Shown here: one piece after another, positions 51,250 to 64,000 of the stretch
Layout of the letters: each line of letters begins with the position of its first letter
How positions within the stretch are numbered: the first letter of the stretch is position 1
Assembly (NCBI RefSeq): GCF_003073045.1
Contig: NC_037593.1
Location: 4,269,525-4,333,524 of the forward strand
Direction: 5' to 3'
Source: Pomacea canaliculata
Taxonomy: Eukaryota; Mollusca; Gastropoda; Architaenioglossa; Ampullariidae
Length of the DNA stretch: 64,000 nucleotides
The notes under the pieces: generated by a model
The model's input: only the letters and a program-made list of their open reading frames with translations
Databases searched by the model: none
What the model was told of the DNA's origin: nothing
Program-made: the position numbers and the translations under genes

Positions 51250-52860
51250 TAGTATTTCAGGAATAGTACTTTCTGAACAGATATCTTCTCAGAGAGCGTT
51301 CGAATGTTGGCTGTGAGTCTGAGTGGTGAATGTCATGTGGAAGATAGTTCCACTGCTTAGCAAAGAGGGAGGACATCCGTTGTCTGTGACTGTCTTTGTG
51401 GGAGGGAGGGAGGGATAGAATACGCAAGTCTGATGAGGAGCGAAGGTTTTGGGCAGAGGAGTGGAAAGACAAGATTTCAGAAAAGTACTTTGGGGTGGGG
51501 GAGGAACTTTCAAAGAATTCATAGCATACTGTTGAGAGCTTGTAGTCTATTCTGGCTTTAACTGGTCAATGAAGAGAGTGAAGTGGTGCGACCCGTCCAG
51601 ATGTGAGACACCAAAAACGAGACAAGCAGCTGAGTTCAGGACTTTCTGAAGCTTATTAATGAGGTGGAAAGCCAGCAAGAAGAGAGTTGCAGTAGTCTAG
51701 TTCAGACAACAAATAAGCAGATGAGAAATTTGGTGGTTGACATGGACAGAGTTTGACAAAAGGAACTGATCTTCTGGAGCTAATAGTATGCAGGACAAAT
51801 GTGAGAAACATGTTTATCACCCTTGTCTCTACAAGTGACCTAAGTTACGTAAGCAACATTAGCATAGCCTACTCGAATAGAGACAGGCAGTGAAGGGTAA
51901 ACTCTGGCTCTCCTCTTCAAAGGAAAAAAGCTTATACTTTATCATCATTTAGTTTTAACTTGTCGTGGATCATCCATTGCCTAATATTAGAAATACAGTC
52001 TTGGATAATAGTGTTCATGGTGTAGCCGACTGGTGGGGTTTGTGGTCAACAAAAACGTCCAGCACTCAAACAAAAGCAGGAACAGTCAGCAGGTGTGCGA
52101 CCCTTTATTACACAGGCTAGTACAATGGCCACGGCTGCGTCACATCGCCAGCCTGTCCCCTGTCACATGTGCTCGCTCCCCGATCTGCCGGTGTCTCTTC
52201 TTTCGTTTCGTCTTAGCTCTGCCCTTATATACCTCTGGGATGGGGTAAACTTTGTGATCCTCCAACATGGCCGGGCAGTAACGAACTTCAGCCCTAGCCA
52301 ATCACTGCCGAATATACTCTCTCGCCATGCCTCAGCAGATCCGCCAACAACAATCAATCATCCGTCGGCCCCGCCAAAACTAACGAGAAGAACAGTTGAG
52401 TGTTGTCAGCATAATATTGATCAGATAGAGAGATTAAATTAAATCATATCATATATGATAAAGAGGATGGCGGGGGTGTTGGGTTGTGTATGTGCTCCTG
52501 AGCAGACTGGTTGAGACATGCAGCAATCCACCATAACCAAGTCCAATCTATGACTGAAACCAGTCGAGTGGGGAGCCTGAGATGCCATAGAGTACTGAGT
52601 CTTTGAATAAGAGTAATGTGATCTATAGGCAGCAGGCAGGTATAACATGGTGAGAAATGAGATGTCACCTCTATCCAGCGCAATCTCAGTGCTGTGAGAA
52701 GGGCAGACTGATAAATCAAGTTTTCAGAGTTAGGATAAAAGTTGCTCAAGAACCACTTTCTTGAGGATATGGGGGAAAAGACTAGAGAGTAAACATGCAC
52801 ATTTTTGTCAGGTAGCCCCAACATTTTGACGATGAGAAATACTTAAGGTAATTTTATGCT
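51250..52860 (-). mobile_element. Decayed L2-like LINE, split by an LTR
   Basis: The minus strand carries the second half of a LINE ORF2: LLPIDHITLIQRLSTLW near 52660, YADNTQ near 52405-52420, SNIRQWMIHDKLKLNDDK near 51960, WPVKARIDYKLSTVCYEF near 51545, and the C-terminal region FAKQWNYLPHDI near 51345 (family AAPRLWNSLPLHI), ending about 51257. Many stops and frame changes mean it is dead. It is interrupted at 52012-52394 by a solo LTR. Confidence 0.85.
52012..52394 (-). mobile_element. Solo LTR (LTR retrotransposon fossil)
   Basis: About 375-383 bp inserted in a LINE. The ends are inverted (TGTTC/GAACA; a TGTAG start at 52021 is an alternative left border). On the minus strand a TATATAAG box lies near 52230 and an AATAAA signal at 52109-52104, in the order of U3, R and U5. 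The short direct repeat AGTGTT at 52010-52015 and 52399-52404 may be the target duplication, though it does not meet the ends exactly. No internal region remains. It is younger than the LINE it sits in. Family not assigned. Confidence 0.75.
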
Positions 52861-52997
52861 TAGTGCCAAAAGAAAACACACCTCATCAGTCATTCAAACA
52901 GTGTAAAATCCAGTAAAAATTAAAATCATTTTTATTTCCTGAAATGAAGGACAAATAAATGTCAATCTAAATGGAACAAGAATACCAAGACACTTAC

Positions 52998-53273
52998 CAG
53001 AAATCCACATTTCCCATGTGTCTCCTATTCTTGTCCCATGAAAATCCAGGCAAGAATTTCCTCCTCTTTTCCTATGTAAGCAGACATTCCCTCTCTGATC
53101 CAATCCCATGCAATCCAGGACTAAAATCTGCTCCCTTGTTTGCAGAATTTTGTATTCCAATCCATGACACCCCAAGAATCCAAAGTAGGAAAGAAGATCC
53201 CGTTTTTGATTTCCATGATCCATTGCACAGTAAGGAAAAGCTAGAGAGGCTCCATTACAATCCTTCTTGAAAT
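52998..53273 (-). ncRNA. Candidate GGA-rich non-coding exon 3 downstream of SRSF1/9
   Basis: About 20 GGA triplets on the minus strand in 276 nt. The 3' border is TTTCTG/GTAAGTG, a strong donor; a 59-bp candidate intron ending CATTTCAG follows (52997-52939). The acceptor at CTCAG is weak and an alternative TCTCTAG lies about 35 nt inside. An open frame exists but resembles no known protein. Its status as an exon is inferred. Confidence 0.4.
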
Positions 53274-53492
53274 CTGAGCTTCACCCTAGTTATGTTAAGG
53301 AAATTAGTGATCCTGAATTATTTTTAATAAATGTTTTCAGGGAATTATTGAAAACGTAAAAAAAAAAAAAATATATATATATAAAGTGAACAGAAAAGCA
53401 TGAACAAGAACTGTTGGACTTCTGAAGAACAGAAAACCTACAAAAAGAATGGAAGGGAATGCATGTTTGAGAATCTGAACTATTTAGCTAAC

Positions 53493-54085
53493 CTCTAGAT
53501 TTCAAAACTTGCCAACCATATCCAAATGCTTGTTCATGCTCCAGTCTGCAATGTTCAACGCACCAAGGTCCAAAATCACCAACCACTCCTTCACTTCCAA
53601 TCGAAGGCACACTGGCTTGAAAGTGTCTAATTCCATTAACTTTTTTTCGGAGGGGAGGGGGCCAGTTTATAGGTTTCCAGAAATCCTGTTTCAAGAATGA
53701 ATTCCATTAGATCCACGAAACTGCTTTGCATAGTCCCGGAATTTCCTTCATTAAAATACTAGGAATAATCTTCATGATTCAAATTGTGAATTGATTTGGG
53801 AAATGTAGCCAAAATAAGGTTCATCCAATTTTTTTCCATAAATGTGCAATGGATCCATACTTAAAAGGAAAATATTTTAATCCCTGGTGGAATGGTCCAA
53901 GTGATCCCCTCCTGAAGAAGATGATTCCTTGCCCAGCCATGCATAGTGATATCCCCTTTTAAAGACAGGATTCTCCAATTTTCCATTTCAGGAGAGAAAT
54001 CCATGACAAAGGACGCACGAGTTCCTACAGTATTGCAATGCTTTTCCAGACCTCCCAATTATCCAAAAGCTTTGCTTTGTTGTAA
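53493..54085 (-). ncRNA. Candidate GGA-rich non-coding exon 2 downstream of SRSF1/9
   Basis: 593 nt with about 26 GGA triplets on the minus strand. The acceptor is excellent (pyrimidine-rich run ending GTTTGTTCAG/TTACAAC); the donor is GAG/GTTAGC. Reading frames are short and unlike known proteins. The flanking intervals hold very few GGA triplets (about 4 in the 770 nt before it, 1 in the 219 nt after it). Inferred exon. Confidence 0.45.
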
Positions 54086-54855
54086 CTGAACAAACGAGAA
54101 AACCAAATAAAAAATATTAGATGTGCATTCTCAAAAATTGACAATTCATAAGATGAAACAAAAATTCACAAAAGGTTCCTCTGCTATCTTGCCCAACGCT
54201 CTTCAGGAAGTTGTGACAAATGCTCTATTACACATGCAAGAAAGTTGTACAGCACTTCAGGTATGTTCACACAACCCACCCTCGAAATAGCCAAAATATA
54301 ACTTGTATTTTTTAATTTTATGGACCCATGCATAACCTTGTTTTAGTCAAGAGGTTTGAGAAGAAATGACTTCAGTGTTTCACCAAACAATACAATCAGC
54401 TGAACATGCACCAATAACAAACAGATGCATCTACTTCTGCCCACCAAAATCAAGGGAATAAAAGAAATTCAACAATCTCCGTGCACTTAAAATATGCCAA
54501 TCCCTGAATACCTGATTACATACCACAGCAATTGAATTCAAGGAGGAGCAGAGGGATCAAAGATACAAATATAATACTTGCTACTGATACAATGTCAAAG
54601 TGCCTCTGAGCAATGCTGCATTTCAATTTTGCTTTAAAAAAATGCACAATTTGCCAATGCAATGCATCAGGTCAAATTTGTCGACTTACTGTTTCAAATA
54701 AACTGGGACTGAGTCTGCAGCTAAGCTTTCCCTTTGAAATTTTTTTTTAGTATGTTCACTTTTGGGAGAACTGACATTTTAATGACTTCTGTACATATCT
54801 CTCTGGACGTTTTCACATGTTCACGTTGAACCATTCAAGTGATGCACTAAATTAC

Positions 54856-55017
54856 CATTTGGCCAACTGTGATCAGCCAGCCATTCCTTCCTCTGGTCCC
54901 AGATGGACGCTTTACTCAGTCCAAAATCCTGAGAAGACAATATCCTCCCATCGAGTTCCTTCCTCCTCATCAAATCCTTATCTTTAAATCCATCAGCACG
55001 TTCCTACTCGAACGCAT
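54856..55017 (-). ncRNA. Candidate GGA-rich non-coding exon 1 downstream of SRSF1/9
   Basis: 162 nt with about 13 GGA triplets on the minus strand. The acceptor is CTGATTTTCCAG/ATGCG and the donor CCAAATG/GTAATT. All three frames contain stops, as expected for a poison exon or a 3' UTR exon. It lies about 250 nt beyond the SRSF1/9 stop codon. Inferred exon. Confidence 0.45.
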
Positions 55018-55263
55018 CTGGAAAATCAGATGTGAGCTTAGATTTGACAAAGTAATATTAAAAATAGTCTACAATCCACCTACAATCCGCATTATTCCTA
55101 AGTATTTTAACAAAAAAGGCTGATTCTGAAGTTACAGGTATTGTCTCTATGTCAGAACAACGATTTCTGGTCATTGCAGAAAGTCTTTATGTAGCATAAA
55201 ATTTGAAGGGGTCAGGGTAAACAGGAGTGTAGTGGTGACTGACATGTCAGATGACCATTTGAC

Positions 55264-56833
55264 TTAGTATGGTGAACGTGACCGCGAAAATGACTGAGAA
55301 CGAGATCGCATTGGGGAGTATCTTGGGCTACCCCTAGAGCGTTTCTGTGACGCACTGCGGCTTCTGGATCGAGACCTTCCTCTGGAGTCCTCTTTCACTC
55401 TGATGTAGGATACATCACCCTAAAAACAAAGACCCATGACAACTTTTAGTCCCATTCAAAACAGCACAACAAATGCAGATTTTGTTCAGTTTAAAAAAGT
55501 AGGAAGTAGCTACATAGCATATGCATTTTAACAGTTTTATTAAAATTTGTAAAATAAACAAAAAATGACCACGCGCAACAGAAAAGTCATTACCTCATGT
55601 GAACGGAATTTCGTGTCGTCAAGCTTTCGTACTGCATACTTCATGTCTTCTCGCCTTAGAAATTCCACCACTCCTGTACCATCCTTAAAGACATCAGCAT
55701 AGCAGACATCGCCAGCCTCTCTCATGTGGTCCTTTAAATCTTGCCAACTGCCAGTAGGAGGTAGGCCTGCAAGCACATGGGGAAAATGTTTTAATCTAAA
55801 ATGGAATGCTCATCAAAATTCTATTAATGCAATGAAATAGGTGGTGTTGGTAAATGTCTTACATGCTGAAAGGAAGCGATTTAAGAAAATTGTGCAACAA
55901 ATCTATCCATATGTCACAGATTTTTAATCGATTTGCCTGTTAGTTCATAATGCATTTCTTGGCATGGGCATCTGAATAGGTGAAAAAATAACTTCCTTCA
56001 CAAATAAGCTAAAAAGGTATACTGACCTGAAACAAGAACTCTATTTTCAGACCTCCTGGATGGTGGACCTCCTCGACCACCTCGGCCTCCTCGAAAACGG
56101 CTCATTCCACTACCACGAGGAAACTCTACCCGTAATGTGTAGCCATCATAGTTGTAACCATCTCTCTGACGAACTGCATCTTCCGCATCCCTTTCAAAGT
56201 ACAGAAATTTTCGCTTACAATAAGCAACAAAAAGTTCACCGGCACATGTGATGTTAGAAGCTATTGGTGTTTACTTTTTGAATTAAAAATTACTTTTGTT
56301 ATCAGTGATACATGTAAAAGAAGTGCATACAAAATATCAACGGTACACGAGTTATACAATGTTCCTTATTACAGTAGGAAAATCCATGCTTTTCTGACAC
56401 CTAAGTCTAGGAAGATTATAAACTGTATGTTTCATTTGGCGAAGAAATAATATTTCAAAAGACCAACTAGCTTCACTCAAATATTTTACCATTCCAACGA
56501 ACGTTTCAAACACGTTACGATCACATTAAAAAGATTAGATCCATGTGGACAAGTACCGCCCTAAAAAAAAAGTCAAGTAGCACAATAAGCTATTCTAAAC
56601 GTTAACAGAGCAGTAGATTGCTTTATTTTATCACAACAATAATTAGATCTTCCGATTCAGCTTTGGCCTTACCTGGGATCCTCGAACTCAACGAATGCAA
56701 ATGGTGGTCCTTTTCGATTCTTCAAATCGACAAATACAATCTTTCCGAATCTGTAAAAGAGATCTTCGATATCCCTGGTTCTAATATCTGGAGGCAAATT
56801 ACCAACATATACTCTGCTGTCGTTGCGTGCCAT
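55264..56833 (-). CDS. SRSF1: Serine/arginine-rich splicing factor, SRSF1/SRSF9 type
   Basis: SR protein that binds exonic enhancers and steers splice-site choice. Four exons: 56833-56673, 56190-56027, 55766-55594, 55419-55264; 654 nt, 217 residues. RRM1: RNP2 RVYVGNLP (7-14) and RNP1 [10 protein letters not shown] (41-50). A glycine/arginine linker ([11 protein letters not shown]) follows. The second, pseudo-RRM carries the invariant SWQDLKD (115-121), which contacts GGA in RNA. A short RS tail ends FSRSRSPY. Human SRSF1 has 248 residues and SRSF9 221; the short RS tail and the GATC neighbour resemble SRSF9, so this is probably the pre-duplication gene. Start ATG 56833 ([11 protein letters not shown]). 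It lies tail to tail with GATC. Confidence 0.95.
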
Positions 56834-57399
56834 TGCTTACTAAAGATAGTGTAGGCCAAAAAGAAGAAACAAACGACGATGGCGACTTCTCCGACTAAAT
56901 ATGGCGACGTTACTGCTCGCACTTTTTCTCAAGAATGTATCCTTGAGCCTAGTAAAAATCAAACCTTTATATAAAATATTGTAGCATTTAAAAATGTAAG
57001 AATCAAACTTTATTACATCGTCTAAAATTGAGTGTAGAAGATATTTTGTAAACAAGTATTTCTATAAATTTTGTTTAACTTATGGTACTTTATTGCGGAG
57101 GTGAATGTTGCTAGGGTTGATAAAAGACTTGGAAAGCGTTCCCTCATGGCCGCCTACTTCCTTTTTACCTTGACCTTGAATCACGTCTCGTTTTTAATCA
57201 AACGATTTCTCTCAGAAAGTCCAAAATTAAAACAGTGTGATAAAGGCGTGGAATACCTAGATGATATATATATATGACAACAAAACGAAACAGTTTTATG
57301 CAAATCAGAATATTTATTCTGAAAACGCACTTCTTCCATAAACATTACTCCTAAAAACCTTTCCCATAATGCTTTAGTCCTTTCTCACACCCTTCCTCT

Positions 57400-57640
57400 T
57401 GCATTCATGCTACTCTCAGCTCGTGTTCTTGTTCTTTGGTTCTTATTTGTGCTTTCTGTACTTTATTTTATTCTTTGTTTAGTACGGTTGTGTATTCTTT
57501 TATAGTTCATGTGCTATTTGTTTATTTTCATGTCCCTCGTATCCTGTCCATGTTTCCTTCGATCTTGTTCTTCAGCGCTAAGAGCATGCTTAGGAGTGTG
57601 AATATGCGCTTTATAAATTTTGCATTTTTATTATGTTTCA
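57400..57640 (+). repeat. LINE 3'-end-like fragment
   Basis: T-rich 3' UTR-like sequence followed by CAGCGCTAAGAGCATGCTTA and GCGCTTTATAAATTTTGC, resembling the tail of L2-type elements in invertebrates. By-eye call. Confidence 0.4.
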
Positions 57641-58439
57641 AGTGACAGAAATGACCCTAGCCAAAGCCATCAACGGTTTTCCAGCGTATTATTATTATAA
57701 CAGCCACTCGGAGATAGGTTCTGGGACGTGAGTCGCGAGGTGCTGTTGTTACTGCATTGTTTACTTATGAAACCTATAGAAGCCTATATATTGTGTTGCC
57801 CATAAGCTACAAACCTGTATATCGAACAGCGTGGCGTGGCGCTACGACGTCATGACAGACAGCAAGTGATTGGAGTTGTTTAGTTCCATGATTAAAGGAC
57901 CACGTACTGTCGTACACGTAGTTTGTCGGTAACCGAAACATAGTTTTTTACTGTATTTAATGACTGGTATCTAAACAGACTGAACTAATTGAGAGCTGCG
58001 TGCGTCAATCTCTATATCCATGTTCTCAGCCGGTTGTACACGCACCCCTAGGGGTACTCAAGGGTTTTGCATGGGAAACATGGGACTGATGGGAGACAGC
58101 ATACGAGGGACATAAACGCACGCTACTTTTATGCACAAACTTAATGCGCGAGGGGTACCCGCGGACATACTTTCACCCTTTTGGGTATACCTCGAATGCG
58201 CGCAAGGGACACTAGGTATCGCCTGCCAGAAGTTGGAGAGGGTGTGTAGGGTTTGCAGTGATACGAGTGGCCTTCTTTCAGACAAACAGGTCAGAGAGTG
58301 GTAGCTGTATGCAGTTGGTTATCTTGCTTACCTGGTGATCGCATAAGGCGGCAATGTTAAAGTAAGAATACCTTTAATAAGGGACTTAACATTTTTCCTG
58401 AGGCTCTCCAGAGCTGTAGCTGAAACTGCGGATAAAGTT

Positions 58440-58670
58440 TCTGCTAGACATTTTTGTATAAGTGGTCACGGTGGTCTACATGATCACAGCAGGAAAACCT
58501 TTCCTTCATCCACGACTGTGGCTTTTGCAACATTCAGCTCCAGAAAACTGCAGTCAGACTAGTCTTCCAGAGTTCCAGCACCCCAAAGCAGAAAAGGTAC
58601 TGAACATCCTTGAGGCAGGCAGGCCACTTGGGCTATGTCGTCTGCATATTTCATAGTTTGCAATTCATTT
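58440..58670 (-). mobile_element. LINE reverse transcriptase fragment with YADD box
   Basis: The minus strand reads MKYADDIAQVACL near 58650, then SFLELNVAKATVV near 58530, the order of the YADD box and the LxLNVxKTK motif of non-LTR reverse transcriptases. Short and frame-broken; it differs from the L2-like copies elsewhere in the window. Confidence 0.6.
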
Positions 58671-59578
58671 CTTCCAGTTCCTCCGTACTATTTCCTTACA
58701 TCTCTTTCTCTCCGGCGAGAGGCTTTACTTACATCCAATGCACTTAAAAAGAAAAATACATTATATTTTCACTCTGTAAAATAATTGCTGTAACTGCACT
58801 GGGCTTTTATTTTTTATTCAAAACATTAAAAAATAAACCTCTTTAATAACAAAATGTTAGTTCTGAGTATTGTTAATTCATAGAGAGACTAAAATAAATC
58901 TAAATGAAGTATGTAATGAGGCTTTCTGAGATTTATTCTAAATAAACATCAGACAATCGTGACACAAGACAAATCTTGCTGATCTCCCCTTTGCCCTTAA
59001 ATTGAATATTTTCTGGATTATAGTGCAACAAAGCAGGAAAATATATATAATTGGTTGAATACTATTTTTACATACCAGCAGGAAACATAACGCATAATAA
59101 TGCAACTCAGTTATCCGAGAAGAATATATTCATAAACAACAACAATAATGAGCAAGTAAATGTTCATGCAAGTTGACGGCTTTTGATAATAATCATTGGA
59201 CAGATCCTTCTAAAGTAGGTGTAGCATGTTTCCATAACGAGAGCCTTGAATTGTTTGTATGTTTATTCTACATTACCACACGCTTAAACATATAGCTTCA
59301 CCATGGAAACCACTCTAATAGTTAGCAGCTATTTTACCACGCTGCCTTTTATAAAGTTTGTATTTGTGTAATGTGAAAGACTGGTGCAGAGTTCAAAGTC
59401 TTGTCATCGCGAAAAGGAATTGTTCTGTGAATATTTGACAGGGAGCAGACAAAAGCCAGTGAAATGCGAGATTGTAAACCAACCAGAAGGTTCGTTTCTT
59501 TTAATAAAAGAAAAAATTCGCGGACCTGTTAGTGACTTTGAAAATGTGTTTAACTATGACGAAAAGACAGTCGGAAGT

Positions 59579-63761
<4,183 letters not shown>

Positions 63762-64000
63762 CTATAAAAAAAGAAAAAGAAAAATAAATATCATCATCTC
63801 TACCATCATCATTATCATAAACAAAAGCACCAGCTATGTAAAACACACACACACACACACACCACTCGATTTTGTTGTCCTTTAAAGCTGTATTATTTAA
63901 CAGTGAGAATGCGACTAAATGCGTAAGTTCATAACCCAGAGAGAACAACGAGCCATATCAAAAAAAACAACACTGTAGCAATACACAGTTGGAATATAAG
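63762..64000. other. Right edge: sulfotransferase intron
   Basis: It should be intronic sequence upstream of the exon starting at 63761. It includes a short (CA)n run at 63843-63863. No exon seen. Confidence 0.5.

Larger units (their letters stand above)
50047..55263. other. GATC 3' flank to SRSF1/9 stop
   Basis: 5.2 kb without recognised coding exons. It holds an L2-like LINE (51250-52860, minus) broken by a solo LTR (52012-52394), and a series of GGA-rich candidate non-coding exons on the minus strand (55017-52998) listed separately. Confidence 0.6.
56834..59578. other. Intergenic space upstream of SRSF1/9 to the sulfotransferase 3' end
   Basis: It holds the SRSF1/9 promoter (next to 56834), a LINE 3'-tail-like stretch (about 57400-57640), a LINE reverse transcriptase fragment (58440-58670, minus) and AT-rich sequence. 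57700-58320 is GC-richer with no recognisable product. No host exon seen. Confidence 0.5.

Noticed and set aside
52894-53223. 109-codon frame on the minus strand
   Set aside because: No similarity recognised; better explained as a GGA-rich non-coding exon with a donor inside the frame.

Overview
The window reads as nuclear DNA of a slowly evolving invertebrate animal, most likely a lophotrochozoan such as a mollusc. The genes are ordinary animal housekeeping genes with many short exons and GT-AG introns. The sequence between them is AT-rich and full of old LINE, MITE, hAT and LTR remains. Several gene neighbourhoods match ones known from vertebrates. The species call is inference; there is no species-specific marker. 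Exon boundaries were worked out by hand from splice signals, reading phase and family similarity.

Layout: (1) 0.8-9.4 kb holds two diverged copies of a PIGZ-like GPI mannosyltransferase 4, tail to tail, with the same intron positions and several frame breaks. (2) 9.4-15.4 kb has no recognisable gene. (3) From 15.4 to 56.8 kb nine genes strictly alternate in strand: RANGRF(-) POLD4(+) STYXL1(-) MDH2(+) IFT20(-) TNFAIP1/KCTD10(+) TRIAP1(-) GATC(+) SRSF1/9(-). They form four head-to-head pairs with start codons only 343-706 bp apart. (4) At 59.6-63.8 kb are the last four exons of a cytosolic sulfotransferase on the minus strand; its 5' part lies beyond the window.

Three of the four divergent pairs are, from general knowledge, also head-to-head neighbours in human (STYXL1/MDH2, IFT20/TNFAIP1, TRIAP1/GATC). 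SRSF9, next to GATC in human, matches the SRSF1/9 gene here in order and orientation. These look like ancient shared promoters. Three genes act in mitochondria (MDH2, GATC, TRIAP1), and ETS- or NRF1-like sites lie in two of the shared promoters.

The most unusual signal lies downstream of SRSF1/9. Three candidate exons without coding potential have good splice signals and are packed with GGA, while the intervals between them have almost none. GGA is the core bound by the SRSF1 pseudo-RRM, whose SWQDLKD motif is intact here, so this may be an autoregulatory splicing cassette. Mobile elements include a hAT copy with a perfect 8-bp target duplication in a POLD4 intron, an MITE in a TNFAIP1 intron, a terminal-inverted-repeat transposon in a sulfotransferase intron, L2-like LINE fragments, and a solo LTR inside one LINE. 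I saw no CRISPR array, rRNA, convincing tRNA or intact mobile element.
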